Source of the DNA: Microbacterium sp. Marseille-Q6648
GTDB taxonomy: Bacteria > Actinomycetota > Actinomycetes > Actinomycetales > Microbacteriaceae
DNA: 64,000 nucleotides
Direction: 5' to 3'
Assembly: GCF_943181415.1 (NCBI RefSeq)
Contig: NZ_CALPBZ010000003.1
Location: forward strand, 372,001 to 436,000
Both the position numbers and the translations under genes were made by a program. Positions 24,701 through 32,255 of the stretch are shown piece after piece; positions within the stretch are counted from its first letter, which is position 1; every line of letters starts with the position of its first letter. Under the pieces are notes generated by a model. That model was not told where the DNA came from, searched no databases, and worked only from the letters and a program-made list of their open reading frames with translations.

Positions 24701-25291
24701 CTTCAGTTCCCGCAGGAGCTGCTCGTCGACTACGTGCGCGTCTACCAGGCGTCCGACACGGCGGAGCGCTTCGAGGCGTCGTTCGCGGACGACACCGAGG
24801 GGTGGCGTTTCGTCGAGGTGCCGTTCGACGCGTTCGAGCGGTCGGCGACGCAGCCCGAGGGTGCACCGAACGACGGTCTGACGCTCACCGCGGTGCGCGG
24901 CTACGGCGTGAGCGCCGGTGCGGTGGCGACCGATGACGAGCGGATGCCGGCGGCCGCGGCCGTGGGCGGCGTGTCGCTGGATCGCCTGCAACTGCTCGCC
25001 GAGGTCGTCGACCCCGTCGACCCGATCGACCCGGGCAACCCGGGCAACCCGGGCAACGGCGGCGGTGGCGACGGGAACGGCAACGGGAACGGCAACGGGA
25101 ACGGGAACGGGAACGGAAACGGCAACGGAAACGGGAACGGTTCTGGCAACGGGAATGGCGACGGCAACGGCGGAGCTCTCGCGAGCACCGGCGGCGCGGA
25201 CGGTGCCCTCGGCATCGCGCTCGGGCTGATCCTGACGATGCTCGGCGGCTTCGCCCTCCTGCGACGGAGGTTCGCAACCACCGGACGCTGA
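21746..25291 (+). CDS. Multidomain surface-anchored GH16 beta-glucanase with Calx-beta and CBM-like domains
   Basis: The ATG at 21746 opens a signal peptide of an 1181-residue wall protein. Order: jelly-roll CBM-like domain 1 (about 38-212); Calx-beta 1 (about 218-320); CBM-like domain 2 (about 339-525); Calx-beta 2 (about 529-648); CBM-like domain 3 (about 652-1081) split by a GH16 catalytic domain (about 747-1002). The GH16 active site EIDIME carries Glu878, Asp880 and Glu883, as in laminarinases and lichenases, so a beta-1,3- or mixed-linkage glucan substrate is likely. A (GN)n-rich linker, LASTG, a transmembrane helix and RRR form a class E sortase-like anchor. Two CebR-like boxes upstream suggest induction by glucan oligosaccharides. 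A bidirectional terminator follows. Confidence 0.93.
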   Translation: MRKTPALRRPAAAAIAVALTATTLSATASAAGAAETELTLYDFEDGTSSHIQWGDAGAGVQAYEGSGIPTPDAEPNTHMLSYGFDLVAGPNYYGGMGFEFAGGQPAQDWSAYDGVQFWLYGDGQGGTMQVELLDAVSADPGVTDRYDVVVPVGEVGWRLVQVPFADFQRATDYQDGGAPNDGSLDLDFVRGILFPGNSGAGVVKIDDIELYAGAVVAPSVGVGATSLNVTEGSDAVIPVSLNTAADTDVTVEYATADGTGVAGTDYTATSGTLTIPAGETSANITVPTTANDLADGNRTFTVALSSPAGATLGAGTSTVTIRDDDAGEPTGPSEPGFVIEDFESELILGDPAAVPPLGWFAVAGAGNVPTFERTPDTTRPDAAEGNDALQIGLDTASWAVVIDNFTPDGSTWAPQDWSTYNSLGFWMYGTNSGAPMFLDVLDNRNPDSEVDDAERFSVRFADDFTGWKFIEVPFDQFARKNIGNGAPDDGFTLTEVHGFGIGVEQTSTRVTPTIRIDDVQLIGTAEVRPVTINVARSTFPVTEGDTVDVEVRLTRVADEDVTVSYRTEEATERTSTEDLPATAERDYVSTEGTVTIPAGERSAFIPVETIDDAKPEVDETFLVRLSDPQGAELNPLALARVSIADNDVADGTMLEDFENGIGLLRPTGDAELDDREIAASDADAYPTQDSYETVLDMVGDGGFERTLQQPRDFSGDEGLGMWFYGQGDGAPVTVTLHDNAAADPGPEAWELAWSDEFEAAAGTPADPRFWTYETGGWGWGNDELQYYSDSTDNAAHDGDGNMVITTRKVEDPAAAGLDCWYGDCEYTSARLITEGKVEVKHGRMEARAKMPDGEPGIWPAIWTLGNDFRDVGWPRTGEIDIMEYVGKLPNEIFGTIHGPGYSGGQAYGDTYDFGENLGGEWLTFAAEWEEGEIRWYVQRDGGEEILFHTATPEDVAPSDWVFEHPFTMLMNMAVGGNFGGPLGADLQFPQELLVDYVRVYQASDTAERFEASFADDTEGWRFVEVPFDAFERSATQPEGAPNDGLTLTAVRGYGVSAGAVATDDERMPAAAAVGGVSLDRLQLLAEVVDPVDPIDPGNPGNPGNGGGGDGNGNGNGNGNGNGNGNGNGNGNGSGNGNGDGNGGALASTGGADGALGIALGLILTMLGGFALLRRRFATTGR
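25068..25172 (+). repeat. Gly-Asn hexanucleotide repeat in the GH16 linker
   Basis: About fifteen imperfect copies of a GGNAAC hexamer encode a (GN)n linker between the CBM-like domain and the LASTG anchor. The wobble bases vary, so selection on the peptide is likely. Length changes here would alter reach from the wall without breaking the frame. Confidence 0.8.
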
Positions 25292-25324
25292 GCGCGCGAA
25301 GCGCCGGAGGCCCCCACCTCCGGA

Positions 25325-25355
25325 CGCTGAGCGAGCGAAGCGAGACGAAGCGCCC
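25325..25355 (+). repeat. Dispersed GCTGAGCGAGCG repeat, copy a
   Basis: This intergenic motif (CGCTGAGCGAGCGAAGCGAG, then ACGAAGCGCC) recurs at five further sites in the window. It overlaps the left side of the GH16 terminator. Confidence 0.65.
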
Positions 25356-25386
25356 CCGACCTGGAAATCTCAGGTCGGGGGCGCTT
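25348..25386. terminator. Bidirectional terminator between GH16 and SulP genes
   Basis: AAGCGCCCCCGACCTG and its exact complement form a 16-bp stem with a 7-nt loop (GAAATCT). It lies between two convergent genes and has A-rich and T-rich ends (AAG/CTT) on both sides. Confidence 0.85.
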
Positions 25387-25407
25387 CCTCGTCGTCGGCG
25401 CCGTCGG

Positions 25408-26925
25408 TCAGTGCCCGGCGCCGAGGTTTCCGGTCAGGCGCGCCTGGAGGGCTGCGGCGGTCTCGTTCAGCCCTTCGAACTCGACGGACTTGCCGAGGTG
25501 GTCGTACTTGGTGATGACGGCATCCAGGGCAGCGACGGTCGAAGCATCCCAGATGTGCGAGCGCGTCATATCGATCACGACGCGGTCGGGGTCGTGGGTG
25601 TACTCGAACTGGGTGGTGAGGTCGTTGCTCGAGGCGAAGAACAGCTCGCCCTCGACCGTGTAGCGGGCGACGGTGCTCTCGTCGTCCACGGTGCGGGTGA
25701 CGGTGACGAAGTGTGCGACGCGACGGGCGAACATGAGCATCGCGGCGATGACGCCGAGGATGACGCCGATCGCGAGGTTGTGAGTCCACACGGTGGCGAC
25801 CACGGTGATGAGCATGACGGCGGTCTCGCTCTTCGGCATCCGCTTGAGGGTGCCGGGGCGGATGCTGTGCCAGTCGAATGTCGCGACCGAGACCACGATC
25901 ATGACCGCGACCAGGGCGGCCATCGGGATGATGGCGACGATGTCGCCGAGCGCGAGCACGAGGATCAGCAGGAAGACGCCGGCGAGGAAGGTCGAGATGC
26001 GCGTGCGGGCGCCTGACGCCTTCACGTTGATCATGGTCTGGCCGATCATCGCGCAGCCGCCCATGCCACCGAACAGGCCCGAGAGGATGTTCGCGCCGCC
26101 CTGGCCGAAGGCCTCGCGGGTCTTGCGGGAGTGGGTGTCGGTGATGTCGTCGACGAGCTTGGCGGTCATGAGCGACTCGAGCAGGCCGACGACCGCGAGG
26201 CCCAGGGCGTAAGGAGCGATGATGCCGAGCGTCTCGAGCGTGAACGGCACGGCCGGGAAGAACAGTTCGGGCAGGCTCTGCGGCAGTTCGCCCTGGTCGC
26301 CGACGTTCGGCACGTTGATGGCGAGGGCGACGACGGCGATGGTGAGCAGCACGATCGCGACGAGCGGGGCGGGGACGACCTTCGTCCACAGCGGCATCAG
26401 GTACATGATGAGCAGGCCGATGGCCACGAGCGGGTACACCAGCCACGGCACGCCGATGAGCTGCGGGAACTGCGACGTGAAGATGAGGATGGCCAGCGCG
26501 TTGACGAAGCCGACCATGACGGAGCGCGGGATAAAGCGCATCAGCTTCGCGACGCCGAGGGCTGCGAGCACGAGCTGGATGAGTCCGCCGAGCAGCACGG
26601 TGGCGATCAGATAGTCGACGCCGTGATCGCGGACGACGGGTGCGACGACCAGGGCGATCGCCCCGGTGGCAGCGGTGATCATGGCGGGGCGTCCGCCGAG
26701 GAAGGCGATGGCGACGGCCATCACGAACGACGAGAAGAGTCCGAGACGCGGGTCGACGCCGGCGATGATCGAGAAGGCGATCGCCTCGGGAATCAGCGCC
26801 AGGGCGACGACGAGTCCTGCGAGCACTTCACGGGTCAGGATGCGGGGGCTCCGCAGCGCCTGCAGGACGGTCGGCTCGATGCGATACCGCGAGGCGGTGT
26901 CTCGTTGGGGTGTGACGGCTGTCAT
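25408..26925 (-). CDS. SulP-family anion permease with STAS domain
   Basis: This 505-residue inner-membrane transporter has the SulP core of about 10-12 helices (motifs LVVALALIPEAIAFSIIAGVDP near residue 38 and FGQGGANILSGLFGGMGGCAMIGQT mid-protein). A C-terminal STAS domain follows (about 410-500, VVIDMTRSHIWDASTVAALDA). The family moves sulfate, bicarbonate or dicarboxylates; the substrate is not readable. The ATG at 26925 has GGAAGG upstream. It is divergent from a MerR-family gene, suggesting that regulator controls it. Confidence 0.93.
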   Translation of the reverse strand: MTAVTPQRDTASRYRIEPTVLQALRSPRILTREVLAGLVVALALIPEAIAFSIIAGVDPRLGLFSSFVMAVAIAFLGGRPAMITAATGAIALVVAPVVRDHGVDYLIATVLLGGLIQLVLAALGVAKLMRFIPRSVMVGFVNALAILIFTSQFPQLIGVPWLVYPLVAIGLLIMYLMPLWTKVVPAPLVAIVLLTIAVVALAINVPNVGDQGELPQSLPELFFPAVPFTLETLGIIAPYALGLAVVGLLESLMTAKLVDDITDTHSRKTREAFGQGGANILSGLFGGMGGCAMIGQTMINVKASGARTRISTFLAGVFLLILVLALGDIVAIIPMAALVAVMIVVSVATFDWHSIRPGTLKRMPKSETAVMLITVVATVWTHNLAIGVILGVIAAMLMFARRVAHFVTVTRTVDDESTVARYTVEGELFFASSNDLTTQFEYTHDPDRVVIDMTRSHIWDASTVAALDAVITKYDHLGKSVEFEGLNETAAALQARLTGNLGAGH

Positions 26926-27049
26926 GGTGTGCCTTCCACTGAGGGTCCCGTGGCGGGAGCAATCGTCGAGGAACGCCCCGGAGGGCGCAGGCGTCGTTCA
27001 GATCGACGCGAAAGAATGGGGAATTGGGCACGAGAATCGCGCTCGGCCA

Positions 27050-27078
27050 TGACTCTAACGTAACGTGAGGGTTGAGTG
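27050..27078. promoter_or_regulatory. Candidate MerR dyad in the sulP-merR intergenic region
   Basis: ACTCTAACGTAACGTGAGGG followed by TTGAGT forms an imperfect dyad (ACTC-AAC / GTT-GAGT arms around a TAACGTAACGT core). It lies between the divergent sulP and merR starts and is unusually AT-rich for the region. The link to the MerR protein is inferred. Confidence 0.45.
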
Positions 27079-27111
27079 CGAATCGAAGGGCGACCGCACG
27101 TGGAAGGCGAT

Positions 27112-27630
27112 GTGAACGACGAGAAGACGATGCGGATCGGCGAGGTCGCAGAGTTGACGTCGCTGTCGTTCCGGACACTGCGCCACTACGACGAGATCGG
27201 CTTGGTCACCCCGTCGGCTCGCACGGAGGGCGGGTTCCGGCTCTATACCGAGAGCGACGTCGCTCGGCTGATGGTGGTTCGTCGCATGAAGCCGCTCGGG
27301 TATTCGCTCGAGGAGATGAGCGAAGTGCTGGCGGTCGTGGCCGGCATCCGTGCGGCTGGTGGCGACGCTCGAGGCGGGCAAGCACCGGGCGCGCAAGCAT
27401 CGGGCGGGCAAGCACCCGGCGCGGACGCACCAGGCGCGGACGCACCGGGCGCCGACGCACGAGGCACGGACGCACGAGGCGCGGACGCACGGAGCGCGGA
27501 GCTCGCCGAGCGCCTTGCCGAGATCCGCGCAGAGGCGTCGGCACGGCGCGACAAACTGGCCGCGCAGGTGCAGATGGCGGATGAGTTCCTCGCGCAGCTC
27601 GCAGCCCCGACCGAGGCGACCGAGAAGTAG
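27112..27630 (+). CDS. MerR-family regulator with a Gly-Ala-Asp repeat insert
   Basis: This 172-residue protein uses a GTG at 27112 with GGAAGG close upstream; an earlier GTG (27076) is possible. The MerR winged helix is at residues 7-75 (MRIGEVAELTSLSFRTLRHYDEIGL, YTESDVARLMVVRRMKPLGY). Residues about 83-127 are a low-complexity insert of GADAP/GADAR-like pentads between DNA-binding domain and the C-terminal coiled coil (AERLAEIRAEASARRDKLAAQ). No metal-binding Cys is present, so it is not a mercury sensor. It is divergent from sulP and probably regulates it. Confidence 0.88.
   Translation: MNDEKTMRIGEVAELTSLSFRTLRHYDEIGLVTPSARTEGGFRLYTESDVARLMVVRRMKPLGYSLEEMSEVLAVVAGIRAAGGDARGGQAPGAQASGGQAPGADAPGADAPGADARGTDARGADARSAELAERLAEIRAEASARRDKLAAQVQMADEFLAQLAAPTEATEK
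27360..27495 (+). repeat. 15-bp tandem repeats inside the merR gene
   Basis: Imperfect units such as GGCGCGGACGCACCG are repeated about nine times and encode GADAP-type pentads. The unit is a multiple of three, so copy number can change without a frameshift. Confidence 0.75.
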
Positions 27631-27662
27631 GCAGAGTTCTCCCCTGCGTCGGAGGTGGGGCG

Positions 27663-29357
27663 TTAGAAGGGTGCGGGGGTGGTGTCGGGTTCGGGTCGGA
27701 AGGTGGGGACCCGGCGTTCGGGTTCGACGAGGTAGACCCGTCCGGTGGGTGATTCCCACTCCAGAACCCCACCGGGGCGTTGCCTGACGTCCCAGTCACC
27801 GTGGGTCTTCACGATGTGATGACCCTTGCACAGCGGTCCGAGGTTCCAGGCGGCGGTCTCACCCCCGGCGGACCAGGCCAGGGTGTGGTCGATCTCGCAT
27901 CGGGACGCGGGCATGCTGCACCCCGGCGCGAGGCACCGGTCCGCTCGCCACTTCACCAACCTCCGCAACGCCACCGGCGGCTCATACGAATCCCGCCCGA
28001 CCGACAGCACCATCCCCGTCTCCGGATGGGTCAGGACTCGCATCCACGAGCGGGCTGCACCACACAACTCCCTGGCCGTGGCGATCGGGATCGGCCCGAC
28101 ACCTTCCACGACCGCCGCATCCGCCCGCGCAGCGTGCTCGTCATCCAGCAGCGACAACACCGGAACGGTGACCACCACACTCGGACGGATCCCCCGCACC
28201 CCGGTGGGGTGCTCGGGCACGGTCCCGTCGATCATCAGATCCGCCAGCACATCCGCCCGCACCTGATCCAGACTCCGCGACTCCCCCTCCGCCTTCTTCC
28301 ACTCCTTACCCATCCGGGTCGCCCGGTCGAAGATCGCATGAGCTTCCACCGCCGGGGCATACAGATGCACCCACGCCATCCCATCCCCGACCTGCTCCAC
28401 CCACACCCGCCGCGCCTGCACAGCCCGCTCCTGCCGCTGCGCGAGCGTGTCCACCCGCGCCTGATCCACCAGCTTGCGCAGCAACCGCCGGAACACCCCC
28501 ACCGGATGCGCCACCGCCAACCCCACCGCCTCACCCTCCAGCGACGCAGCCAGGTCGGGTTCGATCGCATCCATCACCGACACGAACACCCGCGCGTGCT
28601 GCTCCGTGACCTCGCCCCGCGACAGCACCTCGAACACCCCCCGATACCGGTGCACCAGAGCGTCCGTCATCGTCAGCAACTCCTGCGCGGCATGCTCGGT
28701 GATCCCCAAGCCCGCCACCAACTCCAACCGCAACGACCGATCCAACACATCCGACAACGCCCGCCCCGCAACTCCCGCCTCCGCGATCCGCACCGACCGC
28801 AACCGATCAATCGCCGCGACCTGCTCCGCGAACATCACCGCCCGCAAACCCGCAACCTCAACCACCCGGTCGAACTCATCCGGACCAAACGGACCATACG
28901 GACCCGCGCTCACATCACCATCCACCTCAGGCCAGTTCTCGCCGGCATCGGCCCAATCCAGCCCATCGGCCTCGGAATCTCCACCCGCGAACGCATCGTC
29001 GGGGGCAGCATCGCCAGCGGCACGGTCCGGTGCGAGACCATCCGGTTCGACGCCCTCTGGTCCGACACCCTCCGGTCCGGCATCGCCCTCTCCGGCATCG
29101 CCCGCTCCGGCATCGCCCGCTCCGGCATCGCCCGCTCCGGCATCGCCCGCCCCGGCATCGCCCGCTCCGGACCCGTTCAGTCCGGAACCGTCCAGTCCGG
29201 AACCGTCCGGCTTCGAGTCGTCCGGTTCGGCGCTCGCCGAAGTCCGCGCACCCGGATCACCAGGACCGATCGGACCCGGCTCCCGCGCGCCACCCTCCGG
29301 CGTATCGAACGCATAATCGAATGTCATACCAGAAACACTAGAACAGGGTTCCGACAT
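27663..29357 (-). CDS. DUF222 and HNH-endonuclease-domain protein
   Basis: This 564-residue protein has a variable acidic N-terminus (about 1-150) with six GAGDA pentapeptides, a DUF222 domain (about 155-400), and a C-terminal HNH nuclease motif: CLAPGCSMPASRCEIDHTLAWSAGG followed by LCKGHHIVKTH (about 470-512). Such genes are abundant, multi-copy and usually orphan in Microbacteriaceae and other actinobacteria; their role is unclear. The start at 29357 has GAGG five nt upstream; an ATG at 29327 is an alternative. It is convergent with merR, 32 nt apart. Mobile-element origin is a common suggestion, not shown here. Confidence 0.9.
   Translation of the reverse strand: MSEPCSSVSGMTFDYAFDTPEGGAREPGPIGPGDPGARTSASAEPDDSKPDGSGLDGSGLNGSGAGDAGAGDAGAGDAGAGDAGAGDAGEGDAGPEGVGPEGVEPDGLAPDRAAGDAAPDDAFAGGDSEADGLDWADAGENWPEVDGDVSAGPYGPFGPDEFDRVVEVAGLRAVMFAEQVAAIDRLRSVRIAEAGVAGRALSDVLDRSLRLELVAGLGITEHAAQELLTMTDALVHRYRGVFEVLSRGEVTEQHARVFVSVMDAIEPDLAASLEGEAVGLAVAHPVGVFRRLLRKLVDQARVDTLAQRQERAVQARRVWVEQVGDGMAWVHLYAPAVEAHAIFDRATRMGKEWKKAEGESRSLDQVRADVLADLMIDGTVPEHPTGVRGIRPSVVVTVPVLSLLDDEHAARADAAVVEGVGPIPIATARELCGAARSWMRVLTHPETGMVLSVGRDSYEPPVALRRLVKWRADRCLAPGCSMPASRCEIDHTLAWSAGGETAAWNLGPLCKGHHIVKTHGDWDVRQRPGGVLEWESPTGRVYLVEPERRVPTFRPEPDTTPAPF
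29080..29172 (-). repeat. 15-bp tandem repeats in the DUF222/HNH gene
   Basis: Six near-identical units of CTCCGGCATCGCCCG (plus-strand reading) encode GAGDA pentads in the disordered N-terminal region. The number of copies is likely to vary between strains. Confidence 0.8.
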
Positions 29358-29713
29358 CGAACCTCAGCGTCCCGCGCCACTCCCCTCGCCTGCGCGAGAT
29401 CGCACACTCACCCAACAGCGGATCGCCCCCGGCGTCGCAACCGACCGACCCCGCCACCCGGGATAGAACGCCACCAGCTGAAGACACCGTCAAGGCTGTT
29501 CCCGGCCACCGACGTCCTCCGCCCATGACGTGTGCGTCGATGGCGTTCGCACCGAGGCAGTTCGCGAACTGCGTGACGCGAGGCGATCTGCGGCGCTACG
29601 CCCGTTGCGGAACGATCACGTCAGGAGCCCCAACTGAGACGGCCCCCTACCGGCGCCAGACCCTGACCCGCCGCCCAGTCGCCGACCCGACCCGCCACCC
29701 CGCCGGACGGCGC
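29358..29713. other. Intergenic region with no supported gene
   Basis: I find no convincing gene in these 356 bp. A long plus-strand frame starting at 29525 has amino-acid composition typical of an antisense or random high-GC frame and was not called. Confidence 0.5.
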
Positions 29714-30018
29714 CTACCGGCCCGCGATGCGATCCGGCGTTCCCCACCCGCCGACATAGGCCTCGATATGGGGGTGGCCGTCAGGACGCGCAGATCCTCG
29801 ACGACCAGACTCTCGACGTCGAAACCCGCGCCCGTCCCCCACCGCGCCGCGCGTCGGCGAGCGCGCCGCGAGACGACCGTCCCCGCCGGCCTGCCGTCGC
29901 CCGCCTGCAGTTCGAGGCTCCCCACCGAGCCGGTTCCGAGTGCGGAGAGTCGATCGGCCAGCATCCGCCCCGCCGAGGCGAGCACGCCGACGGGCTGATC
30001 GAGCGTCCAGGTCAGCGC
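29714..30018 (-). pseudogene. Frameshifted remnant downstream of the GT2 gene
   Basis: Protein-like sequence is split over two frames. One frame reads ALTWTLDQPVGVLASAGRM and SVGSLELQAGDGRPAGTVVS up to FDVESLVVEDLRV. After about 29785 the sensible reading moves to another frame, DGHPHIEAYVGGWGTPDRIAGR, ending at 29714. No start codon with a ribosome site was found, and it begins only 16 nt after the stop of the GT2 gene. It may be the original C-terminal part of that glycosyltransferase, or a separate broken gene. A sequencing error is also possible. Confidence 0.45.
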
Positions 30019-30033
30019 GCGTCGGCGACCCCG

Positions 30034-31242
30034 TCAACAATCCCAGCCCGCCACCGCCGCCAGCCTCGAACCCGGCCCCGTCAACAACCCCGCCCCGCCG
30101 CCCACGGAACCCGCGCCGCCCCCGGCATCCGCCTGCACGACCCGCGGATCCCCGCGCAGCACGTCCATATCCGGCACCTCGTCGAGCACCACACGCGCGA
30201 GCGGGAACGCCGCCAGCACCGAATCGACGAAGACGAACACGGATGCCGCAGCGTGCACCCCTCGCAGATGCACCACCAGGTCGGGCGTACTCGGCAGGAG
30301 TCCGCGCCCCGCAGAGCCCGCGACCGGGATCGCCGCCGCCAACCGCAGCGTCTGGGTGTTGGCGGCGTCGCGTCGGTCGTCCTCGCGGCCGGCCCAGTCG
30401 GGACCGTCGTGCCACGCGACAGCCTCGGGAACGTGAGCGAGCACGGCTCCGGCCTGCCACGCCCGGTGCGTCCACTCCCAGTCCTCGCCGCCGTACTCGG
30501 TGAAGCTCTCGTCGAAGCCTCCAACCTCGTCGAAGAGCGCCCGCGAGCACGCCATCACCGCCCCGATCACGTAACGGTAGGAGCGGTCATCGGCCTCGAG
30601 CAGGTTCCCGGTGCGTGCGTACTCGTCGGCGAGCCACTCGGGTTCGCGCAGCGCGGTCTCGGCCGCACGGCTGATCGGCGCATCGGCCGGCAGCCGCGAA
30701 AGGTCGGCGTGCCGGCGTCGCCCCACAGTCACCGCGTCCGGCAGCAGAGCCGGCAGGCGGGTCAGCGTGCGCACGTATCCCGGCTCGGGCGCCGTGTCGG
30801 CATCGAGAAGACACAGCACCTCGCCCGTGCTCGCCCGCACGCCGAGGTTGCGCACCGCCGACAGCCGGAACCCGCGATCCTTCTGCCGCACCACCCGCAC
30901 ATCCTCGGGAACATCGATCGGATGCCGCGACCCGTCGTCCGCGACGATCACCTCGAGCAACTCGGGCGGATACTCCTGCCGAGCCAGCGCACGCAGCGTG
31001 CGGGCCAGGGCATCGCCCTGCTCGTAGTGGGCGACGATCACCGACACCCGGGGCAGCGGATCCGGGACCAGCCCGTCAACGAGATCCCAGCGGTTCCCCG
31101 GCACCCAGCGGTCCCCCGGCACCCAGCGGTCCCCCGAAACCCCGCGCTGACCGTCCGTCCGGCCCGGCTCCGCCGCCCGGCCCGGCTCCTCCACCCCGCG
31201 ACCCGACGCCCCGGCATCCGGCACCGAACCCGGCTCGCTCAC
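30034..31242 (-). CDS. GT2-family glycosyltransferase (with Pro/Trp-rich N-terminal extension)
   Basis: This 402-residue GT-A enzyme starts at a GTG whose GTGA overlaps the stop of the upstream gene. Residues 1-60 are a low-complexity extension including three GDRWVPG-like repeats. The catalytic part (about 65-330) has VSVIVAHYEQGDALARTL, VIVADDGS, the DXD motif LLDADTAP and the acceptor segment GGFDESFTEYGGEDWEWTHRA, typical of galactosyltransferase-type C-terminal domains. The last 35 residues are Gly-rich and may be an artefact of a nearby frameshift. It is the third gene of a minus-strand operon after the WcbI-like and GT4 genes. Confidence 0.88.
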   Translation of the reverse strand: MSEPGSVPDAGASGRGVEEPGRAAEPGRTDGQRGVSGDRWVPGDRWVPGNRWDLVDGLVPDPLPRVSVIVAHYEQGDALARTLRALARQEYPPELLEVIVADDGSRHPIDVPEDVRVVRQKDRGFRLSAVRNLGVRASTGEVLCLLDADTAPEPGYVRTLTRLPALLPDAVTVGRRRHADLSRLPADAPISRAAETALREPEWLADEYARTGNLLEADDRSYRYVIGAVMACSRALFDEVGGFDESFTEYGGEDWEWTHRAWQAGAVLAHVPEAVAWHDGPDWAGREDDRRDAANTQTLRLAAAIPVAGSAGRGLLPSTPDLVVHLRGVHAAASVFVFVDSVLAAFPLARVVLDEVPDMDVLRGDPRVVQADAGGGAGSVGGGAGLLTGPGSRLAAVAGWDC

Positions 31243-32255
31243 GCGGCGTCCCCGGCCCACCAGCGCAGATACGCCGCCGCCACATCGGCGCGGGCCATCG
31301 GCATCCGCTCGATGTCATGCCACGTGCTGCCGGGAACGTCGAGCGCCGTGCGCACGGCATCTGCCAGCCGGTCTTCGCGAACCGGCGTCAGCGTGCCGGG
31401 CCGAAGCCGCGCCATCTCGTCCACATATCGGTTCTCGACGCAGAGCGGCCGACGCCCCCAGCCGATCCACGACACCAGCGATCCGGATGCCGACACGTGC
31501 CGATGCGCGATGACCGGCACCGACACCGCCCGACACCGCGCGGCCATGGCGTCGTCGTCGAGCCATCCCGTCACCTCGACGTGGACTCCCGTCGACGCGG
31601 CGCGGCGCACGAAGGCGTCGAGCTCGTCGGCATGGCCGTCCGACGCGCGGCCCAGAACGGTCAGCCGCCCGGCGCCGGCCTCAACCGCTGCCTCGAGTGC
31701 TTCGTCGTGGCCTTTGCCGGGGTAGAAGTATCCGAGCACGCCGACCGACCCGTCGGGCACCGGCCGCTCCCCGCCGCCGAGACCGCCCTCACGATCTCCC
31801 CCGCCGCCGACCACAGCCGGCACGGGCAGCGCGATGACGGTCGCCTCGTCGTCCCAGACCTGCTCCTCGACCAGCAGCGCGCGCTCGTGCTCGCTGTTGA
31901 CCGCGACCTTCGTCGCCGCCCGCGCCACCGCGGCGTACGCGGCCCGGCGCCGCGGCAGGTTGCGCGCGCCGTCCGAGGCCTGCGGCACGTCGTGCAGGGT
32001 GACCGAGAGCGGATGCCGCCGCGCCACGCCCGCGAGAACACGCGCCGCCCCTTCGGGCGAACTCCCCCACAGCCGGTCGGTGAACTGCACATGCACGGGG
32101 GTTCCGGGCGCGAGCTCGTCGAGGCGGGACAGGTCGCACGAACCGACCTCGGACGGAGATATGCCGCGAACGGCATCCGCCAGATCGCGCGCGTAGATCG
32201 CGACGCCGTGGGGTCCCTCGTGCGTCAGCAGCACCGGGTGGACGGCGTCGGTCAT
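31239..32255 (-). CDS. GT-B glycosyltransferase (GT4-like)
   Basis: This 338-residue protein starts at an ATG whose ATGA overlaps the stop of the WcbI-like gene. The N-terminal half (VLLTHEGPHGVAIYARDLAD, then VHVQFTDRLWG and VTLHDVPQASDG) and the C-terminal half (GVLGYFYPGKGHDEALEA, HVEVTGWLDDDAMAARCRA) form a GT-B fold. A clear E-x7-E motif is not obvious, so catalytic details are uncertain. Donor and acceptor are unknown. It is translationally coupled on both sides. Confidence 0.78.
   Translation of the reverse strand: MTDAVHPVLLTHEGPHGVAIYARDLADAVRGISPSEVGSCDLSRLDELAPGTPVHVQFTDRLWGSSPEGAARVLAGVARRHPLSVTLHDVPQASDGARNLPRRRAAYAAVARAATKVAVNSEHERALLVEEQVWDDEATVIALPVPAVVGGGGDREGGLGGGERPVPDGSVGVLGYFYPGKGHDEALEAAVEAGAGRLTVLGRASDGHADELDAFVRRAASTGVHVEVTGWLDDDAMAARCRAVSVPVIAHRHVSASGSLVSWIGWGRRPLCVENRYVDEMARLRPGTLTPVREDRLADAVRTALDVPGSTWHDIERMPMARADVAAAYLRWWAGDAA

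Noticed and set aside
21641-24991. Minus-strand open frame of 1116 codons antisense to the GH16 gene
   Set aside because: It mirrors the GH16 codons, has no start site or domain, and its composition (Val/Arg/His/Gly-rich) is typical of antisense frames in high-GC genomes.
25068-25172. Short repeats considered as a CRISPR array
   Set aside because: The repeat is a hexamer coding (GN)n with no spacers and lies within a gene.
27663-29357. HNH protein considered as part of a restriction or defence system
   Set aside because: DUF222/HNH genes are common orphans in this group, and no methylase or other defence gene is adjacent.
29525-29998. 157-codon plus-strand frame
   Set aside because: It covers the frameshifted remnant on the other strand and has antisense-like composition.
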